Positions 19,959 through 31,505 of a DNA stretch of 64,000 nt are shown piece by piece. The position numbers were made by a program, and so were the translations under genes. Source of the stretch: Brachypterus glaber (Eukaryota > Arthropoda > Insecta > Coleoptera > Kateretidae); NCBI GenBank assembly GCA_958510825.1, contig OY294044.1:76740895-76804894 (forward strand), read 5' to 3'. A model generated the notes under the pieces. It was not told where the DNA came from. It did not search any database and saw only the letters and a program-made list of their open reading frames with translations. Within the stretch, counting starts at the first letter, position 1, and each line of letters starts with the position of its first letter.

Positions 19959-22097
19959 ATGGCTAAGGGACCTAAGAATATATTGACAATTTTAGGACAA
20001 ATAGGTAACATTAAGAATTTAGAAATAGTTATAGATACAGGGTCAACTAGAAATATAGTTAATAAGAAATATGCATTAGAAATAAGCTGGAGTAAAAGAG
20101 CCCCAAGATTACAGGCCGTTGGAGGTCATACCATAAGGACAATAGGAGAAACCTACATTGATGTTAGAATAAGTGGGAAAAGTACTAGAATTAAGGCATT
20201 AGTTATAGAAAATTTACCATACCCTTTATTATTAGGTACCGATTTCCTGAGGGATAGTAAGGCTGTTATAGATTATGGAAAGGAGGAAATAAGTTACACA
20301 GAATATGGAGAAAATGTCAAAGTGGACTTTAATGGAAAACTTCAAGACAGATCTGGAGAAACTATACAGCCTCAAAACCAGTAAAAACTTAGGATCCCGG
20401 AAAAATCTGAGAATCAGGAAAAATCTGGAATCTCGGAGAAAGCTCAACAACCGGGAAACCCCCAGAACCACATCGTGGTGTTACCAAATAGTAAAGTAAT
20501 TATAGATGAAGATTACGTATTAAAACCAAATGTAGAAATTAAGGCGAAAATAAGACCGGTACCAAGGGAGATGGAAAACCACGTATTTATGGTAAATGAA
20601 AAATACTGTGTTCCCCGAGGGATATTATGCTCAGAAGGACCGAATGAAGAAAAGGAAGGTACGTTCATAAAATTAAAATTATACACTAAGAAACATGGTC
20701 CCGTAAAATTATTTAAAGGCACTACTATTGGAGAATTGGAACAAGAGGAAACCCCAGAATATGCCCTTATGGCCGATGTACAAACAATACCCACCTACCT
20801 TATAACAGAGGAAAATATGTCAATGCTACAGAGGAACGATCCCAGCCTAAGAGACCTAATAAACGCTATTGAAAACCCAGCAGATGAAAATTTATCCATT
20901 GGTATGAAAAAACGGGCCAAAAATTTTGTATTGCAGGATAACATTCTATACAAGAAAAACGCTAACCTAAGCGGTCAGGAGAAACTACTAGCTATTCCTA
21001 GATACAAAATTGGGGAAATTCTATACGCACATCACTGCGAACCCCTAGCAGGACATTTGGGCATAACAAAAACACTATATAGGATAAAGAATTGATACTA
21101 CTGGGAAGGACAACAAAAGGACGTGGAACGTTTTGTAAAAGGATGCACTACCTGTCAAGCGAGAAAAGGAGCCGAAAACCAAAAGCCTGTAGGACCACTA
21201 CAGCCAATTCCTGTAGGACTACCATTCGACAAAATAGGCATTGACATCCTAGGACCATTCAAGAAAAGCGAAAGCGGAAACAGTGTAATCGTAGTAGCCA
21301 CAGACTACGCAACGAGATGGGCCCAGACAGAAGCACTACCGGACGGAAAATGCGAATCTGTTGCAAAATTCATTCTAGAAAAGATAATGACAAGGCATGG
21401 TTCACCAAGAGAAATCTCAAGCGACAGAGGAAAAGTTTTCCAGTCAAAAATGGTAACCGAACTTCTAAAGATTATGGGCACGAATAGCAGATTAACGACC
21501 TCGTACAACCCAAAGGCTAATGGTCTAACAGAGAGAGCCAATAAAACATTAGCAGACATGCTATCTCACTTTGTAAGCGAAGACCAGACGGACTGTGACA
21601 AATATTTGCCGCATGTAACATTCGCATATAACACAGCTCGGCAAGATACAACCAAAATATCACCGTTTATGCTGGTTTACGCACGTGATCCAATATTACC
21701 CACAGAAGCGAACCTGATGCAGCACACAGAAGATAGCACAGTTACAGCAATACGGGAAAAGGCACTTGTAATCCGAGCCCTAGCCGTTGACGCAATAGAA
21801 GAACGCCAGAAGTACGATAAACAAAGATTTGACTCTAGCCATCGAAACTTGGAATTCACAGTGGGGCAACAGGTGAAAATGTTCACCCCTACGCGAAAAG
21901 TCGGACGAAGTGGAAAACTTTTGCTAAGGTGGTACGGACCTTTTTACATTACCAAAAAACTGAGTGACGTGAACTACGAAATACGAATGGGTGAAAGTGA
22001 AAAGTCCAAAAAAGACATTGTGCATGTAAGCAGATTACTTCCCTACAACGACCCATGGACACCAACCCCTTTGCCAGTAGAAGATGAGGACAGTTAA
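19959..22097 (+). pseudogene. Gypsy pol: protease joined to integrase, RT-RNase H missing, two stops
   Basis: One reading frame runs through with only two premature stops (TAA at 20382, TGA at 21093). Parts in order: retropepsin (IVIDTGSTRNIV, catalytic DTG; LLGTDFL), a linker of about 115 residues after the first stop, then directly the pre-integrase region (NFVLQDNILYKK), the HHCC zinc finger (HHCEPLAGHLG ... GCTTCQARKG), the integrase core with Asp (IGIDILGP), Asp (SSDRGKVFQS) and Glu (NGLTERANKTLADML), and the GPY/F-like end RWYGPFYI. The roughly 500 residues of RT and RNase H that belong between 'MADVQTIPTYL' and 'MLQRNDPSLRDL' are absent, yet the frame is kept. Pol frame differs from gag, consistent with frameshift expression. 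Confidence 0.85.
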
Positions 22098-23057
22098 AAG
22101 TAAATGTAGAACTGTGTATAAGTGTTAGTGACAAACAATAAACACAATTTAAAAGACGCTGACTAGTGAAAAAATAAATAAAATAAAGTTTGATAAGCAT
22201 AGAAATAAGGTTTGAGCACAATAGTTATATATTTTTTTTTGTTTTGTTAGGACCCTATGTATCACAAACGGACAGGTGAACATTTCGGCAGGTGCATTTT
22301 GGAAAACAATGGCGGATACAATTATGTACGAAGGGACCATCCCCATTAATTACGAAACAAACTGGATGAAAGAAGAGAAAATGGCCAATGTAGAGTAGAA
22401 TTGGAACTAGAAAGCGTAGAGCAGACGACCCCTCCACATCCGCAAGAAGAAGAAGGTGATGAGAAGTAGTAGAGTAATGTGTACCAGTGACGTTGGTTAG
22501 GCATCTCGGGCGTCATACAAAAGGGCACACAGGTCAGCCATAGCTGCAGCGCAATAGGAGAAAAGTTAGTTTTTCGAAATCCTTGGATGGGTCAAGAATC
22601 AATCTCAAGAGATGTCGAATCACTATACGAAGCAACCTCCTAGGCAACTATTGGAAACGACCAGATCCCGGGAAATTATAGGAAATTACAGGAATTACAG
22701 AAAATATTAGGAAGTTAGAGAAATTAAAATAATTTTAAGGAGCTGCAGATGTGGATCAGATGCCTAAATTACTGGGAAAAAAAATATTTGAATAATTTTT
22801 ATACAGAAGAAAAAAAAAACGAATTAAGCAGGTCAGAAATGCAAGTCATCAAAAGTAAAGTACATTGGCATACACCAACATCAACATTGGAAAACGCAAC
22901 GTAGCACAAGGCTATAGATAAACACCTAGTCGGAATTTGCACATCAGCGGAATATAAATATTATTTGTTATACTATTTTATGTATTGTAAATAGAATAAG
23001 TTAAGTTATAAATAAAGAAATTACTGTCGGGTCGACAGCAGGAATTGATTGGGGGGG
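22098..23057 (+). other. 3' untranslated region of gypsy element 1 with polypurine tract
   Basis: No env ORF. The last bases before the LTR are GATTGGGGGGG (23047-23057), a good plus-strand primer tract. Confidence 0.7.
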
Positions 23058-23596
23058 TGTCAAGATCTAGATAATTCTCAAAAAATAATAAATTAAATTA
23101 TTATTTTTTAAATTATGCTTACAATAATAATCTACTTATTTGTCCTAAATTAATTAATGCAAGTTATAAATTTAAGTAGATTATTAAACAGAATTATTTA
23201 TAATAGTCTCACGAAAAGTCCTTAGATTGTTTATAAGCATCACTTGAATTATTATTTATAAAAACAATCTTGTTTGAAACAATTATAGTAACTGTAGTAC
23301 ACATGTAAATCGATTATAAACACGATTGTTATTATAAACAAATATTTTATAATTAACATTTAAACAGCATAAAACTCTTCTCCGAATGTATGGGGATAAT
23401 CATTAAGTTACGAGTAATCTTACCGAACGTTTCGTGAGGCTAACGATGATCACCTCAGCAATCCTGCTTGTTTTGTGGTAAGCCCTTTTAAGTAATGTCC
23501 TGAAATTGTATTTCTGAGTTTTATTTCCCTTAGACCTAGGTTCGCCTAGGTTATCCTCTTCCCTCTCCCACACGAAATAACCCCCAATTCGTGACA
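23058..23596 (+). repeat. 3' LTR of gypsy element 1
   Basis: 539 bp, same length and ends as the 5' LTR. Differences are scattered substitutions (for example AGATTATTAAACAG versus AGAATATTAAACAG). Confidence 0.9.
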
Positions 23597-24967
23597 ATAT
23601 GTCACAACAATCTGACATAACCTTCAATTTTTGTATTATAATTTGTAAACATAAATTAAATACAAATCTTTTTTAACTACTGATTTGATAAAATTATTAA
23701 ATAACATTAATTCGACACTCCCATGCAACAAGGATGTAACTCAAGTTAGACCTATTTTGAGTTACACTCATAGGTAAACGCCTTTAAAAAAGACACACAT
23801 GGTGGTACTACTCAGATTTCTCCACAGGCCATTTTAACCAAAAGTTTACCTAAAAGCACTAAAGTAAGAAATTCTAATTTTGAATATTATCAGAAACAAA
23901 CAATAAATAAACAATAAATACTTATAGAGTTAAATAGAGAATGTTATAAGCTTTCATATGATGTATCACATGGCTTTCTTTTCCACTTCAATCATTTCCC
24001 CACTCTTAAATAAGAAAAAAAAATATTTTAGAAATTTAGCTGTCCTGAAAAATGACAATATATGAGTTACGGCTTTGTTGCTTGGGGGTATCGAATTGCT
24101 TTATTTAAAAATATGTGTTTTGTTGCATTTACAATGTCGAGTCACAAAAAACATTGTTTTTAACCTTGTCCGCAGTTTAAAGCCATACAGTGTTTCATAT
24201 TTGCAGTCAAAGAAAAAGTTTTGGCTACAACACGTATGGAATAGTCATTCTGCACTCGCGGGATTATTGTCTATTCCATACTAGTTGTAGAATATACCCT
24301 GTCACATAACAAGGAGAATTTAATACAAGAAAGGGGCTTCATTTTACCATTTATAATTTAATTGTAAAAATTCTTAATTAATTAAAAGTAAATAATAATT
24401 TTTAGTATAACAATTTTGTGTAACAATTTAGTGTAACTTTATTTTAATTTGTCTCCAGTTTCGTGATCTAAATATGTTGAAGCACCCAATAAATTAATAA
24501 AACTGCACCCGAAGAGTTTTCTCCAAAAACCAGATGACCCCAAAAACTGTATCGTCAAGCCATGATTCCTATAGAATAAGCTACAAATTGATGTATATAA
24601 GTTTCAAATTGGTTGGATTAGCCCGGATTACTCCTTAATGAAAGTAAGCACTTTCTTATAAATATATAATTTTTCTGATAAAATATTATGGTAGTAGGAA
24701 AAATCCGAGGTCGAATTCCTAAATTTTAGAATAAATTTAACAAAGTTGTGTTGCTTAACCATTTTTGAAACAACACATTTTAAAAAAGAATGAAATCATT
24801 TTATTTCATTTACAAATGTATTTAATATTTTAACTTAAGAAAGTATTTTTTATGGCAAATAAATTTTTGATAATATCTATCCCTAAATCAAGTGCTTTGA
24901 TCCTTTTTCGTTAATTTTGACCGCGCAAGAAAAATTCTGGCCCATAGTGAGTTAGTCGATTGGCCTT
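23597..24967. repeat. Duplicated segment X, right copy, with MITE insertion
   Basis: Begins ATATGTCACAAC directly after the 3' LTR and ends GATTGGCCTT at 24967. The left copy spans the same two borders, ending directly at the 5' LTR. It differs from the left copy by a few substitutions, the 381-bp MITE and the 50-bp deletion. Confidence 0.75.
23713..24093. mobile_element. 381-bp MITE with 4-bp AATT target duplication
   Basis: Ends are CGACACTCCCATGCAACAAGG and, inverted, CGATACCCCCAAGCAACAAAGC. It is flanked by AATT at 23709-23712 and 24094-24097. The left copy of segment X has the uninterrupted site CATTAATTGCTTTATT, so both the insertion and the duplication are directly visible. Superfamily not assigned. 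Confidence 0.85.
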
Positions 24968-26046
24968 ATTCCAAAGTCCACCCATACCAAATTTTATGTT
25001 TCTAGGTCGAAGCGTTTAGAAGTTAGTAAAAAATGACCAGTCCTGACCAGTCCAAGCAAAGCTAGGTCGGTCTGGCTACTAGGAAGGGGCCGAGCAACCA
25101 TAAGCCTCCTTACAGGGGTCCTTACAGTGTGAAAATTTAGAGATTATCCCACTTTTCCTTCAATTTTTTTATATTTTTGTGAGAGGTTGGGCCCCTATAA
25201 CTTTTTTATTTGAAGGGATTGAAGGGATTTTTTCCAAAAATAATACCTAGGGGTTTTCTCTCGTGGATATTAATTTTTCCTTAAAAATTCACCATTGATT
25301 ATCGTTCTACCAATCCTGTCACGAATCAGGTACGTTTTTCAACCATTTTACCAGTTTTAAGTTGAATAAATCCCTGGTACTCACAAAATCCGTGGTACTG
25401 TGATTTTTTTCCATTACTATGCATTTTCGTATAAAATAGACCTTTTTAACAATATGCTATATATGACAAAGCAATTTTTTAAAACTGGGTATTAGGCTGG
25501 TTCAAAAGAAAAAAGTTATATTTTTTTGCCACTTCTAGAATATTTGATGAGTAAAAAATAAATAAAAATATTGGAGTATGTTTACCACTGCCTCAAGAAG
25601 ATGCAAGTTTTAGCATTTTAGTATAGGTGGTTTCGAAGTGATTTTAACTAAAATACTCGCTACCTTGAAAATGCCCATTTAAGGATCGCACGTTAGTAAA
25701 ACAACCCAAAAATAAAAATATTTGCTTGACCAATGTCTGAGAGATGTGAAAAATATAACAAGAATCTTTTAATGTCATTTACGCCACCCCATATAATAAA
25801 TTGAAACTTTTGTCAATTTTTAATCTAACGCCTATTCATAACGTAAAAGCTTTCTTACATTAAGCTTTTTCTAAGAACAAATTTTCCGTAGCAGCACGAA
25901 ATTATTTCTCAGTCGAATAATTTCTACATTTGTTCACTCGAGACGATTTTTTACGGATACCTAAATTATAGTTAACATAAACCTTAAGCTTTTATGATAA
26001 AGTGACAGCTTTACTTAATATAAATCTTAAGACTACCCACTATTCT
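24968..26046. other. AT-rich DNA without a supportable gene
   Basis: A short GC-richer stretch at about 25000-25140 has no open frame of note. Nothing else recognised. Confidence 0.5.
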
Positions 26047-26312
26047 ATATATCGTCCATGATACTGCAATACCGCTTAACGTCCAATTGCAAAACCGCGT
26101 AACGTCTAACTGCAATACCGCGTAACTAATGAAAGTAGCAAAATCAAGATTTTGCACAAGCGTGATCTACACAATAAATGGCGTATATTGAGTTAATATT
26201 TGTGAGAAATAACCATTTTAAAAAGCCTTTTAAGCTTTTTAAATTTATTATTTCTCATTTAAAAATTCATCAATAGGTCAGATATTTATTTGAAAACCGC
26301 GTTGACAACAAT

Positions 26313-26945
26313 TTGACGTATGAATTTTTAATTGTATTTTTTAATAACGCATATAGAATGGATTTATGCTTAGAAATAATAGAAAGTGAGGCGGATCCTG
26401 AGATGAAAATGCATGTAGATCCAGAGGACTGCAAGAAAATTAGAAAAAGGAAGAAAAAAGCCGATTCAACACAGTGGAAAAGGGAATTAAACAAAAATCA
26501 GAAAATGATGGGCCAGGAATACACCGGGTTTAGAAAACAGAATGAAAAAATTGTCCAGGATGTATCAAAAGAAGAAAGGAAGTTAAGACCTGCATGTATA
26601 TCAGAATATTGTAAAAATACGAACGTATTCAACTGTAATATGTTTACAGAAAAGAACAGAGAAGATTTATTTAAAGATTTTTGGAAAATGACGTGGGGGT
26701 AGAAGAATGTGTTTTTATTTTCAATGATAGACGTGGAAATGTTTCGAGAAGATCCGAATCAAGAAAATACTACCTGAAAATTAACGATCAAAAAAAAAGG
26801 GTTTGCAAAAGTATGTTCCTTAACACACTCGGAATAAAAGAATGGACTATTCGGTATTGTATAGAAAATAGAGCTCGAAATAAACCAAAAGAAGAAAGTA
26901 ATGAAGACATAAAATTTAGTAATACTATTGGTATATCATTGTTAT
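26313..26945 (+). pseudogene. N-terminal fragment of an insect-type uncharacterised, transposon-associated protein
   Basis: Two overlapping frames (26313-26702 and 26681-26945) form one interrupted protein. The first has a basic stretch KKIRKRKKKADSTQWKRELN, then GQEYTGFRKQ, then a Cys cluster (ACISEYC...NVFNCNMF) followed by FKDFW. The second has RKYYLKIN and VCKSMFLNTLGI. From memory this order (Lys/Arg-rich WKR, C-x3-C, 'FW', then VCKxMFLxTL) matches a large family of insect proteins of unknown function that often carry a DDE-like domain further downstream; that domain is missing here. A frameshift near 26690 and the MITE at 26950 break it. Function unknown. Confidence 0.5.
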
Positions 26946-26949
26946 AATT

Positions 26950-27661
26950 CAGGGTGATCCATAACTGGCATGCCAAAATTTAAAAGGTGATTCTACATCC
27001 AAAAATATGAAAAAAAGTTTCTATAAAGGTTGGTCCGGAAATGAGCCCTAAGGGAGCTACGGCCCTTCGAAGATGACGTATTGAATGGGGAACAAAAAAA
27101 AGCACCAATAAAATTTTAATGCTGCAGGGTGATTCTTCATTTAAAACTGAGCAAAAAAGATTTATACACCAAAACACCTAAATTTAATATTAAAGGAGTA
27201 ATAGCCTTTTAAAAAGTAATGTTACTTCCTCTTAATTGCATTTTTTTTTGATAACGGTTGCTCCTACAGTGTTACACTATATGATATTTTATATGTATTT
27301 TTACTCTATAAATCTATATTTTTTACAACAAATCCAAAAAACATACACATAGAAAAGTTTGGGGCAAAAATTTTTTAAGCCTCATATATTTTGTCCGTCT
27401 GGGCACGCCTCTGGATAAATTAAAAAAATAAATTAACATAAACTTATTGCCCTTATTAATACTAGTATACATGCAAAAGCTCGCCGCTCTAGCTTGAACG
27501 GTACCCGAGTTATTAATTAAAAACCTAATTTTTATTACAATTTTAAAGGGCCCTAGATCCCTTAGGGCTCATTTCCGGACCAACCTTTATAGGAACTTTT
27601 TTTATATTTTTGGATCTAGAATCGCCTCTTAAATTTTGGCATGCCAGTTATGGATCACCCT
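26950..27661. mobile_element. MITE of the CAGGGTGAT family, nested
   Basis: Inverted ends CAGGGTGATCCATAACTGGC / GCCAGTTATGGATCACCCT, with symmetry for about 110 bp (through AAAGGTTGGTCCGGAAATGAG). It sits exactly where the coding frame of the host transposon stops. Related fragments are at 2334, 46171 and 53290. Target duplication unclear. Confidence 0.7.
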
Positions 27662-27871
27662 TTATTTCAGTTTAATAAATATTTTATTAGCCAGCTTAAA
27701 GTATAATATTTTTACTTTAAAAAGCGTTACTTTTCTGTTAATCATTAATATAATAAGTTTTTCCTTCTCCTGTAAAATTTTGTTTCTAAACCTTACGCGG
27801 TTTTGCAGTTAGACGTTACGCGGTTTTGCAGTTGGACGTTAAGCGGTATTGCAGTATCATGGACGATATAT

Positions 27872-28034
27872 CGTCGGTGATACTGTAATATTTTATCTAA
27901 GACAGTCTTAGAATGTTATTCAAATCGCATAAAAAACTCTTACGGTATATAGCGCATTTCGTAAGCGGACGACAGTATGTATATGACATATGTAAATGTA
28001 AATTATTGTTTTTATTAAAGCTTTTGGTTATTAT
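27872..28034. other. AT-rich spacer
   Basis: No feature seen. Confidence 0.4.
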
Positions 28035-28296
28035 GGGAGGATTGGTGTAGTGGACTACCGCGTCGTACTTGGCGAGTTTACTACACAAATAGCGTGAGTT
28101 CGATTCTCACTGGTGCCGATTTGCCTTTTTCAGTTAATTGAAATTTGGCGAAGGCGTAAGTGAAGCGGACACTCCCTATAAATTGGTTCGAAAGTTAATT
28201 AAAGCCGGTGGTTCCCTCTACTACTAGCCCACACAAGTCCTGGACTTAGGGGATGCTTAATTAAGTAGAATAGTACGAGGTTAAACAAAAATGTAT
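28035..28296 (+). repeat. tRNA-derived SINE (family B), full-length copy
   Basis: tRNA-like head with box A-like TGGTGTAGTGG and box B-like GAGTTCGATTCTC, then a body with CCGGTGGTTCCCTCTACTAC and CTGGACTTAGGGGATGC, ending AGTACGAGGTTAAACAAA. Partial copies are at 38353, 48273 and 60205; their tails show ATGTA repeats. Confidence 0.75.
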
Positions 28297-29699
28297 TATA
28301 TAATTTATATAAAAATATGAATATATAAAACTTCAGTCGTAGAAAAAGTATAGGCTGCAACACTTGTAGAATGTCTATTCCTCACTAGTGGACCGTCTCC
28401 CTCGCCGCTGTCTCGGCTAAGGTGACAAACATCCACTCGTTCGGAATATGCATCATTCTACACTTGTTGCAGAATAATTTAGGAGTGAAATTTCCTTTAA
28501 AGGTTAATTAACTAATAATGTGTAGTATTATTAAATGGCTTTATGCAGTATTATTAAATGTCTTTGAATTGACCCATTAAAGTTTTTAATATTTACTTTT
28601 AAACAGATTATATACTTGCTAAGAGTTTCTATTTTATTAAAAGTCCCAACTGCTATTTTTTACAGTTTTTATGAAAAACCTTATAGTATGAACTATAAAG
28701 AAATAGTCTATAATAAATACTATACAATAACAGTTTCTATACGTTTTATAATGATTTCTTAACATGGTATTAAAATTTAAATACTAAAAATCTCATGTGC
28801 ACATATCCGTTACTGCTAAAGTTCGTAAAAAATGCTAATAGTTATTCTAAACTCAGTTCAGACAAGCAGTCGAGTGCGGAAAATATACTTTCTGCAAGTG
28901 TTGGGATCATTTCTTTGCTACAAACGTGCGGAAGTAACGCATACAACAATAAAATATTAAAAACTATAGAGATAAACTAACTCTCTAACAATGTATTTTT
29001 AAAATAGTAATTTTAGTAATTCAACTGCTATTTAGTAATTCAACTGCAGGAACTTTAGGGAAATGTCAACAAAAAACATTATTCCTGTATATTGATCACA
29101 TAAGTTCGTCTTTAATTAAAATAATAAAAAAGAGACGACAGTGCTTAGTAGGGTGGAGCGAAAAAAAAAATTTACGCCTGATGTACAGAAAGTTTTGTAA
29201 GTCAAAAATTAATATTTCCGGAAAAAAAAACATTTTTTTTATTATATTTTCATTATAGCGCCATGTGGCGATGGAAGAATAGGTCTGATCGATTATGTTT
29301 TTTTAATAAGTGCTTTAATTATTGCAATAAATATTTTCTATGGTCAAGACTTTTTTTTTTTCTTAAAAATATGTAAAAAAACATTGGCCTGAAATTCATA
29401 AGTTATAGATACTGACCTGTAAAAGAGTAGGCCTTTGTTATTAAAACACGCCTGCGTCAACTATGAGTCGACTCGGACTCGACTCTACTAGAAACGACTC
29501 GAACGACGAACACCAACTTCTAGAAAAAAAAATAAAACAATTCCAAAGTAATTAAAAAAAAATTGTGGAGTTGGAAGGGATGCCCGGAATAGTTCTACTT
29601 TTTGCACGCTTGTAGAACAATTTTTTTTAGTGTACACTAGTGTGTTTTTTGATATTGTTTGTTTTTAAACTGTTCATCTAAATTATGATCTAGTACATT
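28297..29699. other. Non-coding DNA with one hairpin MITE
   Basis: 28340-28482 is a hairpin repeat (GGCTGCAACACTTGTAGAATG and, inverted, CATTCTACACTTGTTGCAG) related to the one inside segment X. No gene is seen in the rest; short open frames lack support. Confidence 0.5.
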
Positions 29700-31505
29700 C
29701 GTAGAATTCATAATTAACTTATATCCCGGGTTTCTAAATTAAATTTAGCAAGATAATATTCTATGGAACATAAATTTAGTAAACATCTGTCTAGATTAGG
29801 ATTAAAATTACTTACCGGTTTCACTAATAATACGTAATAGTTGCGGATAACAACATGTAAAATATTCGGAAATTTCAGCGGAAAATTAAGCTCCTGTCGA
29901 TTGCATTGAAAAACAAATTGGAAATCAGAATAAACGAAAAATATTATTTGAAAATCCGGAAATAATGTTTGCATTCTAATTAATGATATAATAAATACCA
30001 TGTTAAAATAGAACTACTAAGTAAAGTATCTATAGTAGAGAAAAATATGCAAGTCGCCTGCAAAATAACTTTACACTACGACATTTCAAGAAATCTTTGA
30101 CATAGAGACTTGAAATTTGGAACAAATTTTGTTTACTACTTAGAAAATCATTGTTTCAAATTTCAAGTCACTGGGTCAAAGCGTTTTTGAAATATCGTAG
30201 TGTAAACTTGTTTTACAAGCTACTTGAATCTTTTTCTCTTCTATACGATCAAAACTAACTGCGTCCAGTTAAATAGAATATAAAAGTTTTTAAAAGTTTA
30301 CGTCTTTGTATTCTTTTTAATGATTTCTTACGTTTTTTTACCAAGTATTTATATGACCGAAAGAATACATTTTGTAATTTACGATTTTTTTTGTTTTTAA
30401 ACTATCCATCCAAAATATAGCTGAATTTATAAATAACTTATATACCGAGTTAACTTTAAAAATTAATGCGGTAATTTTTCCATACATGTGTTGGAAGTAG
30501 TTAACTCATACATGTGTGGTAATTTTTCAGTAGTGATATCGAAAAATTTTATTTATTTTCAAAGTAATAAACTTAAATAGTATTCGCATATCAATATAGT
30601 CTAGGTTTCTAGTTAGGTATAGGAAGTTTTACTATACTGACGTAACTTGTACACATGTACGAAAAAATTTAAATACATAATATATATAGTTCTCCGCATG
30701 AAAGAAAGTCTCCAGCGAAAGGGGGAGGAATCATTCGCAGTCCCTTCTTTCCGTCAAAAGCGTTATAAGGCGTGCAACGGGCCTCCCACTTTCACACACC
30801 TTCCAAACATATTTCCCGTAGCCACAGATCCGTGCGTCAAACTATATGGTATTTTTTCAATTATTTTTTACAGTAAAAGTAACATTCTAGGATTCTATGG
30901 CAATAAATTTTGTAAATATTCAAGATAAGGATTAAAATTACTTTACGTTTTACTAATAATACTTAATAGTTGAAGATAACGTAAAATATAAGGAAACATC
31001 AGCGGAAAATTAAGCTCATGGCGCGCCATGGCGGTGGTATTGAGAAACACATGAGAAATTAGTATTAATGGAAAATAGTACCTATTTGAAAATCTGGATA
31101 TAATTTTTGCATTCTAATTATAGATATAAACTATTACCATGTTAAAATTGAACTAGCACCCATCGAGTGACCCTATGATACGCTATTTTGGTAGAAATAG
31201 TTAACTTACATAGAAAGTATGTGAATTAAACTTAGTACGGTAACATTCTATGGAACAACCAAACATTTGTCAAGATTAGAATTAAAAATAACTTACTCGT
31301 TTCACTAATATTAGTCACTTAATGTTGCTGATAACAATGTGTAAAATACGCGTAAAATTCAGCGGAAAATTAAGCCCATGGCGACTGCATTAAAAAACAA
31401 ACGAAAATTAGGATTAACGAAAAACAGTATTTGAAAATCTGAATAAAATTTTTGCATCCAAATTAGTTATACAGTTACATTACCATGTTAAAATAAAACT
31501 ACCAA
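29700..31505. repeat. Three diverged direct repeats of about 230-300 bp, with a MITE between
   Basis: Units at about 29700-30014, 30890-31157 and 31230-31505 share, in order, GGATTAAAATTACTT, TTTCACTAATAATA, TCAGCGGAAAATTAAGC, TTGAAAATC, TTGCAT and TACCATGTTAAAAT. A partial unit lies near 30390-30600. Divergence is considerable. A small open frame within unit 1 is not kept in units 2 and 3, so it is not taken as a gene. Confidence 0.6.
30030..30243. mobile_element. Hairpin MITE, about 214 bp
   Basis: Ends TATAGTAGAGAAAAATATGC and, inverted, TATAGAAGAGAAAAAGATTC. Inner symmetry TTTACACTACGA / TCGTAGTGTAAA. No coding. Confidence 0.65.

Larger units (their letters stand above)
18178..23596 (+). 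mobile_element. Ty3/gypsy LTR retrotransposon 1, RT/RNase H deleted
   Basis: 5.4 kb: LTRs of 539 bp (TGTCAAGATC...TTCGTGACA), primer-binding region, gag, protease, integrase, purine tract, LTR. The LTRs differ at roughly seven positions, so the insertion is fairly young. No 4-6-bp target duplication is seen next to the LTRs; instead a ~1-kb segment is repeated on both sides. Non-autonomous, because reverse transcriptase and RNase H are absent. No env-like ORF. Confidence 0.9.
26047..27871. mobile_element. DNA transposon with satellite-like terminal inverted repeats
   Basis: Terminal inverted repeats of about 79 bp (26047-26125 and 27793-27871). Each contains three tandem versions of a unit CTGCAAWACCGCGTAACGTC, and each begins ATATATCGTCCATGATACTG. 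Between them lie a broken ORF (26313-26945) and a nested MITE (26950-27661). The repeats within the TIRs could be transposase-binding sites (inference). Superfamily not assigned. Confidence 0.7.

Noticed and set aside
22098..23057. Possible env gene of gypsy element 1
   Set aside because: No open frame with signal peptide or membrane anchor on the plus strand; only short minus-strand frames.
28035..28120. Functional tRNA gene
   Set aside because: Box A and box B are present, but acceptor and anticodon arms do not pair properly and the family B body follows; it is a SINE head. The same reasoning applies to 15623-15700.
30647..30928. 93-codon open frame with a GC-richer middle as a host gene
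   Set aside because: No recognisable motif and no splice signals, and it lies between diverged copies of a non-coding repeat.
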